A stretch of DNA of 64,000 nucleotides from Rhyacophila brunnea (GCA_022495005.1 JAGYXB010001966.1:186001-250000); one strand, 5' to 3'. Counted from the stretch's first letter, positions 29,673-40,985 are shown. The notes: generated by a model from the sequence alone, not told the origin. Numbers and translations are program-made.

Positions 29673-29831
29673 CGTGTCCGGAAATATATGGCCGTATATT
29701 AAAAACCGCCCAACCTCTTTGGGTCGAATAAAATTAGAGGCCCTATAGTGTACGGTCATCTCTTTCCGATAAGAAAGCTCACGGCGAACTGTGCTACGGT
29801 GAAATGTTTTACGTACAATTTACATGTAACC
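29673..29831 (+). mobile_element. MULE-like element, 159-bp internal-deletion derivative
   Basis: It starts CGTGTCCGGAAATATATGG, has CCTCTTTGGGTCGAATAAA, then jumps to ACGGTCATCTCTTTCCGATA, TTTACGTACAATTTACATG and TAACC. Both ends match 7761-8159, but about 240 bp of the middle are missing. A perfect 9-bp duplication shows that it moved as this short form. Confidence 0.88.
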
Positions 29832-29840
29832 GGGAATTGT
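29832..29840 (+). repeat. 9-bp TSD, right copy
   Basis: GGGAATTGT, identical to 29664-29672. Confidence 0.85.
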
Positions 29841-30314
29841 CGACTTTAAATACCAACAGCCAAAACAGTTTACTGTTGAATTTATAGTAATTTGTCAAGT
29901 TCTTATTAAAACCAATTCTTCATACAATGAATAACGTTCGCCATTACGCCTCTTAGCATGTGAGTGAGTAACTCACGAGTGTCAGCTATATTGTAAATTG
30001 CGGAATAAGTGGCATGTCGGCAATGACTCTCTTCATTCCGTATTATTATTCCATCAGACCAACAAAGGGGAACATCTCCGCTCGTACTGAGAACCAGAAG
30101 AGTGTCTGAGAAGAGGTTGCTAATATCCAGAGCGTGTCGCAAATCCCCCATCCCTATTTTCGTATCTCTTTCATCACATACCATTTGACACGTTTGTGGC
30201 CTCAGAAAATACAATTATTTTTTTAACATGTAATAATTAAAAGATAATCTAATTTTATTTTATTCAATACCGAATACACACAAACTATAAAAATGCTATA
30301 TTCTTCAATATAGA
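29841..30314. other. Unassigned stretch with a 102-codon minus-strand frame
   Basis: The minus-strand frame 29906-30214 is open and less AT-biased than its surroundings, but no domain, motif or relative was recognised. It may be remnant coding sequence of an element. Confidence 0.3.
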
Positions 30315-30591
30315 ATAATTACAAGACAACAAGAACTTTTTATATAACACGTTTTTAAATTTTCTACTGAATCATATATCACTCGACAATTCTATGTATT
30401 AATAAATATTTTTTTTGTACTTGATAGAAATACTGAATAAATATAGAATACTAAAATATCATTTTGACATTTCATATTGATTTCCATAGTAACGCACGTA
30501 TATATTAATAATTTAGTTGCTAGGACTGGACACAAGAAAAAATGTGTAGGTACTGGACAAATAAGAATACGTGCTAATAAAAACGTGGTAA
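30315..30591 (+). mobile_element. Family C element, internal-deletion copy
   Basis: The left 180 bp (TAATTACAAGACAACAAGAA, TTTTTAAATTTTCTACTGAA, GTAACGCACGTATATATTAA, TTAGTTGCTAGGACTGG) and the right 50 bp (CTGGACAAATAAGAATACGT, AAAACGTGGTAA) are joined directly. About 200 bp present in the 4139-4627 copy are missing. Confidence 0.75.
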
Positions 30592-31176
30592 AGTACACAA
30601 TGACCTAAAAACAAAGGAAAATATTAAAAAAAAATCTTGTGAGCTTGCACAAGGGAGGGGGGGGGCGACAGTACTCTAGCTAGTAGGGAGCCCGGTATAG
30701 CTGCTCGACTAGCTAAGTGAGATAAAAACACACAACAAATTAGCTCTATTAGTAAAAAAAAGTTGCCTGGTGCGCTATTTTACTTCAAAAATATTAAAAT
30801 TTTAAAGTACGTGATTATATTATGTAAGATGCAATTTGATGTGCGATTGCAATATGATGGTTAATATATTTGATGATTTTTTAATAATCATTTTTGGTGT
30901 ATTTCCTGATTCTACTAAAAGTGTTTTATACAATACGGTGAGGGATCACATGCTACTTTTGGCTATGTACCACAAAAGGTACAAGGTAAAGGTGGTCGTG
31001 ATCAGTGCTTCATAATAATATGATGCCGAGTGCTGGCCGAATTCAATTGGATTTATTTAAAAATACACAAAAATCACTAAAAATACACAGAATTCCTTTA
31101 ATTTTACCTCTCGAACCATTGAATTTCACAGAATACCGTCTGAGAAATTCTGTTATAGAGCATCACACTGCTCTTA

Positions 31177-31328
31177 TGCCGCGTTGACATGGTCCAAGTA
31201 CGATCCAAATACACTTGGTAGCTAGCTTGGATAGGAATAATTAGTATGAAGATGTCTCATATGAGTGCGCTTGGATGGCACTCGGTCCAAGTGTACTTGG
31301 ATCGTACTTGGACCGTGTCAACGTGGAT
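31177..31328. mobile_element. Short palindromic MITE
   Basis: Left arm GCCGCGTTGACATGGTCCAA, GTACGATCCAAATACACTTG (31179-31218). Right arm, inverted, CCAAGTGTACTTGGATCGTA, CTTGGACCGTGTCAACGTGG (31288-31327). Only two or three mismatches per 40 bp, so a fairly young element of about 150 bp. A TSD is not clear; TTA-like bases flank both sides. Confidence 0.8.
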
Positions 31329-31504
31329 TTAACGTTAGGGGGCATGTATTTAGTATTTAAGTTATAGTTATATATAATTTATATATATTATTACCCAAAT
31401 GTCAATATAAATTATATGTGAATCATGATTGTAGACAGTATAGAGGACAATATTCAGTGATGCATTTTAGTTGTATTGTGGTGTATTTAAATATAGCCTA
31501 AAGC

Positions 31505-31960
31505 ATATAATTGAATCAAATCAAATCAAATTTATTTATTTTATATATAATGAACATAATAAATTATAAATTCAAAGCGTTCACGACATGACATTAAAAT
31601 AATTTTTAAAAATAAAAATACAGAGAAATGTGAGTTAATAATACAATAAGTAATAAAATAAGAAATAAAATAAAATAACAAAGGAAGCACACAGAGTGAA
31701 GTTTAATAGACCCAAGCTTAATAACATATAAAACAACGTCCACCTAAATTCAACCTAACGTAAGTGTAATATATCAATATCCGAAGCGATTTCATTAAAC
31801 ATGGTTATTGCCCTCCCAATTGGCATTACTAATGGCAGGTTAGTTCTACACCTTGGCAGAACAAAAAACGGATGCCATCGATTCCTAAGGTAATTATCAG
31901 AGACACACAAGCCAACACCACCAAGAATGGCAGAGTTAATATTTACGCCGCGTATAAGTC
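31505..31960 (-). pseudogene. CR1/jockey-like LINE 3' end (family L7)
   Basis: On the minus strand a frame gives PRCRTNLPLVMPIGRAITMF and NEIASDIDILHLR, the C-terminal signature of CR1/jockey-type ORF2 proteins. It is followed by a 3' UTR ending AAATAAATAAATTTGATTTG and GATTTGATTC. The 46333-46745 copy shares both the peptide and the UTR. 32008-32048 repeats about 40 bp of its upstream part (AAGAATGG...TTTACGCCGCGT), a local duplication. Confidence 0.75.
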
Positions 31961-32044
31961 TGAAAAAATATGTAGCTAAATAAAGATCCCTTCTAAATTT
32001 TAAGCTACAATAACACCAAGAATGGAGTTAACATTTACGCCGCG

Positions 32045-32566
32045 TTTAAGGCATAAAGCCCATCAAGACGGACGAGCGGGCGCAGTCGGCGTAAGAAGCG
32101 TATATTCATAACCATAATCACACGCCTCTTGCCGCGCATTACCCTTCACCTATGTAATAAGGGGCCCAAGAAGCACAAAATAATTATTATTACAGCGTCT
32201 CTCATAACAAAGCAATAAAAATATTATATTATTTCTCGGGGCTTGTAATTAAATATCGGATACGCAATAACTAAACAAAGCGTACACTGTTCTTAATAAT
32301 GGCTTCTCGCCCGTCTTATCGACGACGCTTCGAGGAGCGTGATTTTGCTTGCTGTGTTCAATGAATGGACTCCGTTGTATTTTCGTTAAATCGTATCGCT
32401 GAGAAGCGAAAAACGGTGACTCATGCGGCACGCGGGCACAAGGCGTCGTCAAATCCAGTGTGCGCTGGCGTATTTGATTACGTTGTATTTTCGACGATTT
32501 ACGCGCCACTTGTAGAAATTTTGCGCGAGCGCCCCACTAACTGCGTCAATGAGCTTTATGCCTAAG
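32045..32566. mobile_element. Candidate MITE with short TIRs
   Basis: Ends TTAAGGCATAAAGCCCAT (32045-32062) and ATGAGCTTTATGCCTAAG (32549-32566) are inverted copies with a few mismatches. The interior (32290-32560) is CpG-rich with overlapping frames on both strands that carry no motif, and holds two copies of CGTTGTATTTTCG. Direct flanking duplications are not clear. Confidence 0.45.
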
Positions 32567-33506
32567 GTATCAAGAGGCCTGTGTCGACTATTAATTATTA
32601 ATTAACCAATTATTGATCGGACGATCTTGTAGATGATCTCCTTTTAAGGTTACGGCATGTTTGCTGATGATGACTTTTCACTTCTCGCTATGTAGCCAAA
32701 AATACTGCAGATCTATAGAAATATATTTTGAAAAGCCAGTCTTTAACCTATTTTAAAACTTAGCGTTAATATATTTTTGAAACATTAATCAAAGCTAAAA
32801 GCATATCAATCGGTCGGCACTAATTGAAGAATTAATAGGTATAATTAAAATGATATTTTTAGAAACGGCAGAATAAATTGGCTGAATCCGGTAGAACGTT
32901 GTGAGTCAAATATTAATTTTGATTTTAACATCTGATTTTAGATAGGCAACTAAGACGTCATAGACGATAATTATTATCCCCCGCGAATTTCACAAGATTT
33001 CGAATCGATTCGAATTACTTTTCCATGAGCCCAAGTAGGTAGTCAGTTTTATTGTTGGCGGTTTTACTCAGCTCGCGACCTAAGCTTGCGCGCTTATTGC
33101 TGTTTTTACAGTGGAGTGTTATGCAATTAGAAACATCTAGGTGTAAGTAAATATTATTCACCGCTAAGGCGTCATAATATGGAGGATGGAATAATTCCGA
33201 TCTCCCCTTGGATTTATCACTTTCAACTCGTGACTCAGCGTTTCAGTATACATGTACAATAGAAAATGTTGGCAGAGCAAGTCAAGATTCTTTTTATTAT
33301 CTAAAACTTTTTCTTTAAGCACTAATGTGCATGGTTTTATACATCAGTCCCGTGCAGCATCGTTTCGGGACAAGGAAGTGTGCCACTAAAATATTTTCAT
33401 TCCAACATGTGTATAGCGTCACGGAAGGCGGCCGTGTACAAATTGCGGCTGCATATATATGGCGAGTGGAGATGGGGTAACTCAAATCACCGTTAAGGTA
33501 ATTTAA
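32567..33506. other. Stretch without identified feature
   Basis: AT-rich. 33340-33500 could be further decayed LINE L1 sequence, because it runs straight into the L1 C-terminus, but the frames are too broken to align by eye. Confidence 0.35.
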
Positions 33507-33640
33507 TGGCTTAAGAATCTCCGTGATTGGTGCGGGTGCAGATCTACTGGACTGTTCCGGGTAACAGATGACAAAACTAAGAACGCCCTGATGGCACAAT
33601 AAAAAGATTGTAAAAAATTGTAATGGAGGTAGAGTTCAGT
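33507..33640 (+). pseudogene. LINE ORF2 extreme C-terminus (family L1)
   Basis: Plus-strand frame WLKNLRDWCGCRSTGLFRVT, DDKTKNALMAQ, stop. It aligns with WLKNLHNWYECSSTEPFRVA, DDKAKIALMVPDFC at 6595-6700 (minus). It is followed by GATGGCACAATAAAAAGATT, the L1 3' end with its GAA tail lost. Confidence 0.75.
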
Positions 33641-35166
33641 TTTAAGTATATACCTAATATCGTAATAGATCTTTGGGTTGTTCTTTCTCTTTCTTTCCTA
33701 GACGTTTCAGGGTTTTGGATTTTCTAGATTCTACAAAGAAACAAAACTACATGATAATGTATTCACCAGGGAACTCAGAAATAATCTTTATCAAACGCAT
33801 TCTCAGCCATTCATTATGCATGCCTATTAACATTCTTGGTAATAATACAAAAATAAGCTCGAAGCAGCTGCTGGGATATAACCATGGCCCCCACATCCTG
33901 TAGCGAGCCCCCAGGCTAAGATCTTTGTAGGGCCCCCTACCTATCGCTAAGGATAAAGGCACTGTGATGCTCTTCAGTGGCGTTTTTCAAATAATGCTGT
34001 ACGTGGTAAAATTAATGTGAATATTTTGTGTTTTTTTTAGTAAAATACATCTATATGAATTATAAAGTGGTCGAGTATAGATACACAATTAAAAATTGTA
34101 TCGTAATAGCACATAATTTAAAATTATAACATTAATGATGGAAAATAGCGCCTTTTTTACTGTTAGAGCAAATTTGTGATGTGTGTTTATCTCACTTATC
34201 TGGTGGACTCGCCACATCGGGCCCCTCCTGAATATGGGCCCCCAGGCTAGAGCTGGCTATAACACTATAATGTCTAGTTAATTTTCGTAGGACACACACA
34301 TTCAAAACCTTGCAACACAATGTAGTGTATTTGGGGTATAGCCTATCGGAATTCTATTTATTAATCAGCTGTTCTATGGTATTCACCATTTATAATAACC
34401 GGACAATTACGTTATTTTCTTATATTTCCTATAATTTTCTTATTATTGTTAAATAATACTAACTTTTGTACTTACTACCAATCACTAGCATTATTCATTT
34501 CTTTTATATCAATTATTTATTTATCCCCATGTAGATTGAATAGTAACACGGTGAAGTGTCAGTCTTCAATTATTAGTTTTGTTTGAGTAATAATAAACTT
34601 CACGTAGTATTACTATGGAATGAAAATATTGCGTAGAAATTTTACACGTAAGAGTCAAAGTTATCCAAATTACATACATGTTATCCCTTTTTCTTATACA
34701 AGACTAATAATTACACTAAGAATGGCTTGAAGTAGAAAATTACTCGGGGATGTGAAGGTGTTAGGTCGTTTCTAATGGTTACTCATAGTGGCGTAGCGAA
34801 GGATGTCTCGGAATGGAAAGAGAGGCGGCTCGAGGAAACGTTAAAGCGGGTGCGCAGAGTTTAAGAGCTAATGCAAAGTGAGTTAAAAACACATTACAGC
34901 AGCTACTAAAACGACTTAAGCACTATGAATATATTATTAATATTACACAGAATATTATTCTTTTAATCATGAAAATAATTAAATATGCACCATGGAGGAT
35001 CAGTATTAGTAGTATACCGCCAGTCCTTGAAACCACGGTTACTGGTTTGAATACCACGTCTGGAAAGAGAGGAGAGTTTTAATATTATAGGTGCTCCACC
35101 TAAAGTAGCTTTCACGCAATAATTGTAGTACCTATATCGATATAAGAAGCGATCTAGTAAAATAAA
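33641..35166. other. Unassigned stretch with small shared motifs
   Basis: CCCCCAGGCTAAGATC (33908) and CCCCCAGGCTAGAGC (34239) are two related GC-rich blocks about 330 bp apart, perhaps the two sides of one decayed element. 34311-34375 shares a 30-bp identical stretch with 54759-54788. 34980-35060 has a possible tRNA-like B box (GGTTTGAATACC). No gene was recognised. Confidence 0.35.
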
Positions 35167-35504
35167 AGTATAGTTCAAGTATAGTTCTAGTATAGTTATA
35201 GTATAGTTCTAGCATAGTTCTAGTATAGTCCTAGTATAGTTCTAGTATAGTTCTAGTATAGTCCTAGTATAGTTCTAATATAGTCCTAGTATAGTTCTAG
35301 TATAGTTCTGGTATAGTTCTGGTATAGTTCTGGTATAATCCTATTATAGTTCTAGTGAAATTCTAGTATAGTTCTAGTATAGTTCTGGTATAGTTCTGGT
35401 ATATTTATAGTATGGTCCTAGTATAATACTTCTAGTATAGTTCTAGTCTAGTTTTGGTATAATCCTAGTCTAGTTCTGGCCATGTTCCTGTCTGCTCTAG
35501 TTCT
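35167..35504. repeat. 11-bp minisatellite
   Basis: About 30 tandem copies of TATAGTTCTAG with variants TATAGTCCTAG, TATAGTTCTGG and occasional indels. Order breaks down toward the right end (35400-35504). An 11-bp period is close to one helical turn. No frame crosses it usefully, since stops (TAG) occur in every unit. Confidence 0.92.
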
Positions 35505-36209
35505 TGTGTAAATTATTTGCAGTCTTGTGGAGGTAGTTTTATATAATTTTTATACAACGTTCATTTATTCGCAGACCGAATCTAGTCACTTTGTTGTCAT
35601 GGCTTGTATTTGTATAGTGTTATAGTTTCTTGGTCCAGTTTTAATCAAGTTCTAATTAATGTGGGGGTGCATGGTCACATTTTCTCAGTTGCTGTATTCT
35701 TCAAGTGACCACAACTGCTTAAACTCTGAACTGCTCTTTTCTTATTGAAGAAGTTATGCGCATAAGAAAATGGGATACGTCTTCATTTATCAATGGCCAG
35801 TGACCGATTAATACGTTGTAGAAAAGCTACAAAATAAAAAAAAGTTGTCGAATGTGATCCTGAAGAGGAGATAGCCAATTGACAGCAAAGAAAAACTAAA
35901 AAATGTCTTAATGACATTCTGAATGGTAGTCAATTGAGAGCTAAATGAAAAAACTATTCAATAATATTCTGAATGTTAATTATTTAATAGGTAGAACAGG
36001 AAAGCTAAAAAACTCTCACATGCGATTTTGAAAGGATGTTTTTTGTTCGGAAGCTAAGAAGATAAAAAAAGACTAGTCACTAGAGAAAAACAATCCCCAC
36101 TTCACGGTAATAATATAAAGAGAATGGGTATTGTTCGACAAGATGAAGCCGTGTTTCTTGCGTATAACGCACAGTAGAGCCTCAATTTTATTATTAATAA
36201 CTTAAGTAT
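35505..36209. other. Stretch without identified feature
   Basis: AT-rich. 35830-36060 contains three loosely similar A-rich blocks (GCTACAAAATAAAAA, GAAAAACTAAAAAATG, AAGCTAAAAAACTC) separated by about 60-100 bp, possibly an old tandem repeat. Confidence 0.3.
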
Positions 36210-36497
36210 GAAACGTTATACCATCATTTTGCTTCTCAGTACAGCTACCAAATTTAAACACATCATAGTTAACCATATTTTCTACTAAATTAATTTAAAA
36301 TAATTACCACTAACTTTATATTTAACATAAAAACAATAAATTTTAGCAACACAGTAGTCATTCAAATCAATATTTACCGGTGACGCGTAAAAAATATTTA
36401 ATTCAGCCGTAGAGATTCTATCTAGGCATATTGCGAAGAATTAAGCGTGCGGAAAACTTTCTCACTCGCACTTATGGTGCGTTTTTGTCCAGGCCCT
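36210..36497. mobile_element. Family F element, right part
   Basis: ATGAAACGTTATACCATCAT, ATTTTAGCAACACAG, ACTTTCTCACTCGCACTTAT and GCGTTTTTGTCCAGGCCC match 17562-17885 in order, with about 20 percent difference by eye. The left part of family F is absent. Confidence 0.65.
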
Positions 36498-37189
36498 GAT
36501 CCCGGCCTATATGTTTCTATACCTCCATATTTTTTGGGATGGATAACAATTTTTAAAATTCATAAGTAAATCACTGAAGTGTGCCAACAATCTTTACAAC
36601 ATGACTTACGGATTAATTAGAAACAGGTGTCTATTTCTCCGAGGGTTTATGCTAAATGAATAAAACTTTACAATAGTTCTGTAAGTGAGTTTTACTTCTG
36701 AATTAGTGATAATAATTTATAATATTATGTAGTTTGAGATTAGTTTAATATTGTAAACATTGTTTATTGAATAGTTTGAAAAACGTTTCAATTTGTTTAT
36801 AACGAATGCTCAGTCAAAATTTTAAAAGCTTTCCGTATTAATATATTTTCTGCACACATATTTTCCATACCGATACACCTTTCATTTCTAACACCCGACC
36901 ATATCTGTCCATTATTTTACACATGACCGCTTTTACCAACGATGCAAGAGAAACTGGATAATGGCAGATGTTAAAAACTTATTTAACACCGGTTTTAAAC
37001 TTATTTATCTTGAGATATAATATGTCGATAATAAAATTTTTTTAATATTCCAGTAATAACAGCATAGTAATACCTAAGTTAATAAAATTGAAGTTTTTAT
37101 AATGCCGTAAATGTAGCCGAGATTTAAAACTAAGAATATATATTATCAATGTTAAGATTAATCATAGTCAAATATATATTGGCGGTGAT
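36498..37189. other. AT-rich stretch without identified feature
   Basis: No shared repeats, tRNA boxes or notable frames were found. Confidence 0.4.
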
Positions 37190-37665
37190 TTTTGGCAGAC
37201 TGTAATTTGGGATGGTTATGGATGTAGATGCTGTGGGAGGGCGGTTTCAACGGGAGTAAACCCAGGTACTTACCTTGGTGTTGTTTGGCTTTATGGCTAG
37301 AGCAGGTCCTAAGTTCATGTACTCACGTCTTAGTAGATGGATGATTTTGAGTATCACTCTCACTGTTATACTTATGAATGATTATACTTATGATGATGAC
37401 AAGTTTGTATGAATTATGAGATGCATCGTTCGCTCAAACCATACCAGATTTAGCGCTTTGCATGTCATACAGATTTGTTATGTATAAGACACTCTACTGA
37501 TATCACGGCTTGATAGGTGGTCTAATTGACTGAGTTCGCAAGGAGACTCAAACGACGGTCACACTGTAGCAAGTTGACACGGTCGCGGTCTACAAATAAC
37601 TGCCTTTGTATCAATCACGGGCGACTGATGACTCGTTAAATTGTTAAGCACCTTGATGACAACAA
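37190..37665 (+). repeat. Family D dispersed repeat, copy 3 (longest)
   Basis: GCAGACTGTAATTTGGGATG, GTGGGAGGGCGGTTTCAACG, GTTTGGCTTTATGGC, CAGGTCCTAAGTTCATGTAC, GTTCGCTCAAACCATACCAG, GACGGTCACACTGTAGCAAG, TTGACACGGTCGCGGTCTAC, ATCAATCACGGGCGACTGAT. It shares these with copies 1 and 2. It contains a local duplication of a CTTATGAATGATTATACTTATGATG-type run (37359-37393). Confidence 0.75.
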
Positions 37666-39423
37666 TTAATGAGAATATTAGGTATAATATTTATGTGGGC
37701 ATAAGGATAGGATTGGTATCATAGTCGTCCAACTATAGATTATAGAGGGGATGTATCGACGCATTCAATTTGACTATTTCAGGATATAACTATTTAAAAA
37801 TATATTTAGTACTCAAATTAACCATCGCATAATAATAGTATATATACGTAAAGAAGGAAAAGGATGCGTTGAAACAATTAATTCAGTAAATTTCATATAA
37901 GAACATAACAACCCAGTGTTTATTTTGAATAACTATCTGAATTCTTAATAAGTTGGCACCTAACCATTGTTAACTTGAAGATTACGTCGATATATTTAGA
38001 ATAAAAAGTATTATTGGAATGATCAGTTAAACCTCAATTATTCTGATTAATTGGGAATGCAGATGGTCCGGATAACGATATATTCGGATAATCTAAATAT
38101 GTTAAAATACCTATTTTACTTCCAGTTTTTATTAACAGCTAAATTCACCTTGTCTACTAATTATTTTTTCTTATAATCATACACAACTGTTGACTACATA
38201 GAAATCCAAATAATTGTGGTCCGGATAACTGAAGTTTTACTGTGGACGTGGAACATAACTATGACGCTCCAACATGTTTGACGGTAACCCCCGTTTCACA
38301 CGCATATCATAATATTATCGCGTGATAACATTAGCTCTATGTGAAATGGGGCTTATAAGTTGAAAACACTATAATATCTTGATAGCAAAGAGGGACATCC
38401 ATCTCATAAAATTTAAACCCTATTTTCATTTCACAAAACAACTGTTTATTAATTTCAAAGTGTCATTTAAAGACGGATTCTACGCAAGACGCAGAAATAT
38501 ATCTACGTACGAATTGGAAAATTAGTTAAGTATGCAAAATTAATTACAAATAGAATATATAATAATATGCGTTAATGAGAAAATGGAAGACTCGAATTGA
38601 TGCTGGTTAATTACTTAATTTACACTAAAAATAGTGGAGTTTCTATCGAAAGCTGTTTACAACTTAATCTTCTTTTGTCTTTTCTAACGAGCGGTAATTT
38701 ACCTTTTTTAATTTTGGTAAAATACCATTTTTCTTTGGCACACATTGCAGTTCAATTTATTCTAAAAAGATTTTTTCACGACGATTCCGTCAATTATATA
38801 AATGGTGATGTATTTTTTTTAAATTTAAATCGTTTGTACAAAATGTTTTGAATCACTTAGCCCAGGGCGCATTGCAAAAGTGCGAGGGATTGAGTGGATG
38901 TATTATTTCGTCGCCATTTTGCAATTTTATTTCAATGTACAGCTACCAGTTTGCGATTTCAACACAATTTACCTTAACCCCATGCTTTTATACTATACTA
39001 TATAGTTGGTATAGAGATAGTAGCGTTTTTGGTGGAATATAATTTAGTTGTATTTTTGCCAGTATGGCTGTTACCTTCTGTCTACGTCTGTTTCAATATT
39101 AAGTTTATATGAAAATTTTTATTTGTTATACTTTGGAAACTATATTAATATATCAATGTTCTTTATATTAGGTAATTTAAAGATTGTATCGTTTGCTAAA
39201 AATGCATTATTTGCTTGATAATTAGTGTAAAAAATTATTTTCCTTATTCAACGGATAATTTACAAGAATTGTAATAATATTTGTAACGTTGAAACGATAT
39301 AATTATTAATACCTAGGTATACTGCCAAAAGTTGGTAAGTCTCAAAATCACGTTATAGAGTAATTTCAATTTTAAGTTTGACATTTCCTTTAAAATTAGG
39401 GATAATGATAATTTCTCTGTGCT
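37666..39423. other. AT-rich stretch with one tiny MITE
   Basis: Apart from the palindromic element at 38287-38353, nothing was recognised. The frames at 38597-38851 (84 codons) and 38848-39042 (64 codons) are phenylalanine, leucine and isoleucine-rich and look like chance. Confidence 0.35.
38287..38353. mobile_element. 67-bp palindromic MITE
   Basis: ACCCCCGTTTCACACGCATA at the left and GCTCTATGTGAAATGGGGCT at the right are inverted, and inner TATCA/TGATA words also pair. It is likely a minimal remnant of a larger inverted-repeat element. Confidence 0.55.
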
Positions 39424-39432
39424 TTATGTGCA
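39424..39432 (+). repeat. 9-bp TSD of SINE, left
   Basis: TTATGTGCA, exact partner at 39640-39648. Confidence 0.75.
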
Positions 39433-39639
39433 CTCGCGATGGCCGCGTGGCGTATGAGTCGTGGGTCCCAGGTTCGAATCCTGGGTCTGTAAAGTACACA
39501 TACTGTTTTTCAATTAGTGTATGAGTCAGTGAGAAAGTGGCTAACATCCATTTCTCGTAAAAACAACATTCTGTAAATAAAAAAATCCACTCTGTGTAGG
39601 CCCATATTATGATCTTATTAGGATTGGGCATGGTCCGAG
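39433..39639 (+). mobile_element. SINE copy with TSD
   Basis: CTCGCGATGGCCGCGTGGCG head, perfect B box GGTTCGAATCC, GGGTCTGTAAAGTACACATA, CCATTTCTCGTAAAAACAAC, GTGTAGGCCCATATTATGAT, TTATTAGGATTGGGCATGG. The head lacks the anticodon-arm region found in the 1512 copy (a deletion of about 20 bp). The flanking TTATGTGCA pair is the best TSD for this SINE family in the window. Confidence 0.85.
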
Positions 39640-39648
39640 TTATGTGCA
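39640..39648 (+). repeat. 9-bp TSD of SINE, right
   Basis: TTATGTGCA, identical to 39424-39432. Confidence 0.75.
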
Positions 39649-40599
39649 TGCCCAATATATCGGATGATCTTATTTTTTTTTCTAGGATACATATTTATAC
39701 ATGACACGTTATCCATTATTAGCTCTAAATACCTAAAATATCGACTTATCAACTTTTGGCAGCAACCTCACGAATTATTATATCTCTGCCCGACAATAAA
39801 AATAATATTTCTATGATTTTTAGAATAATGGTAAAGATACGTTATTTCACCCCCAGGTGGCTTGAAGATAAAGATAATACTCAGTCCGCAACGAGTCTAG
39901 AATCGCCGTCGCAAAAACCGAGGAACACCACCTTTCATGCCAAAGTGTCCGTACCCATCGATATTTTAATAATAATTCATAACCTGAATACAAAGTCCTT
40001 AAATTCAGTGAGTAAAGAAAATAAATCATTCTTTTACCCCTAATGACTAACAAACTGCCCGTGGCATCCTGATAATTATTAGATAAAGTTTCATCTAGTA
40101 TGATTTTATTAGTTCAGTAAACGACATTGTTCTTTTTATCTTGTGGAAAAAAATTCCCAATACTCAATTGCTCCGAAGCTGTGGTTTTAATTGATAAGTC
40201 AAACAAACCTTGTGACATGCAGCCTCCATAGCAATAATTATTACTAAAACGATCTCAAAAATAATATACCTACCCTAGAAAGCTTATTATTATTATTTTC
40301 CGAATACTTGAAAGGTTAGGGATGCAATGAACTGAAGTGGATAAAAAGAAGATTATTGATGTCACGAGTCTGTGTATTATGCTTCATATAAAGTGTCATG
40401 GCAAATAATCATAATATATTCTTTCATACAACGATGCGGAAAAAGCAGAATTTCTTGAAGAAAAATGCAGGAAATATTATAATGTTTATCCCTCTTTACT
40501 TTATCGTCTCTTTTCAACTCAATTTTCGTTCAACTTTTAAGTCAACATATTAATATTGTATCTATATATAAAGTAAATCAAATAGAAAATACAAAAAGT
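39649..40599. other. Stretch without identified feature
   Basis: A 95-codon plus frame and a 68-codon minus frame overlap at 39756-40053; neither has a recognisable motif. Composition is ordinary for the window. Confidence 0.35.
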
Positions 40600-40985
40600 C
40601 ATATTACTATGCAGACCAGAGAGTCTGGCTGCTGGGATGCCTTCACCGAGGGAAGGCAAACATTGGTATTTATTTTTTTAAATGTGCAATGGCGAATGGA
40701 GAAAACCACTTTGACTCCTGACTACTACTATAGTGGCTGCATATACATAACGGATGCGGAGGTGGGAGTTTTACACACCATGACTACTACTATACTAGTC
40801 AATTTTTGACTGGACTCACACAATACTAACAAAATACACTTGACTGCGTGATGACCATAGTTTTTGGGTGTCTGCTCCTGAGACATTCCCAGGCAAAAAA
40901 AAAACTCGTGATACGTTTGATTAAGATCGAGTGTAGTGCTGGGCTGGTTGGTTTGGAGATGTATATGTTTTGGTAGTTTGGCTCA
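40600..40985 (+). pseudogene. R1-like LINE C-terminal and 3'-UTR fragment, internally deleted
   Basis: The frame WDAFTEGRQTLVFIFLNVQW and RMEKTTLTPDYY aligns with residues 667-698 of the 9217-11592 frame (WDESTKGRHTYTFFPNIQWR). The Cys-His motif is gone; instead there is a local duplication (CATGACTACTACTATACTAG after CTGACTACTACTATAGTGG). 3'-UTR blocks follow: GTGTCTGCTCCTGAGACATT, CTCGTGATACGTTTGATTAA, GTGCTGGGCTGGTTGGTTTG. Confidence 0.8.

Noticed and set aside
29906..30214. 102-codon minus-strand frame
   Set aside because: The most protein-like of the unassigned frames, but no domain or repeat relationship could be recognised, so it is not called as a gene.
35167..35504. CRISPR-like array
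   Set aside because: The 11-bp units are contiguous with no unique spacers; it is a minisatellite in eukaryotic DNA.
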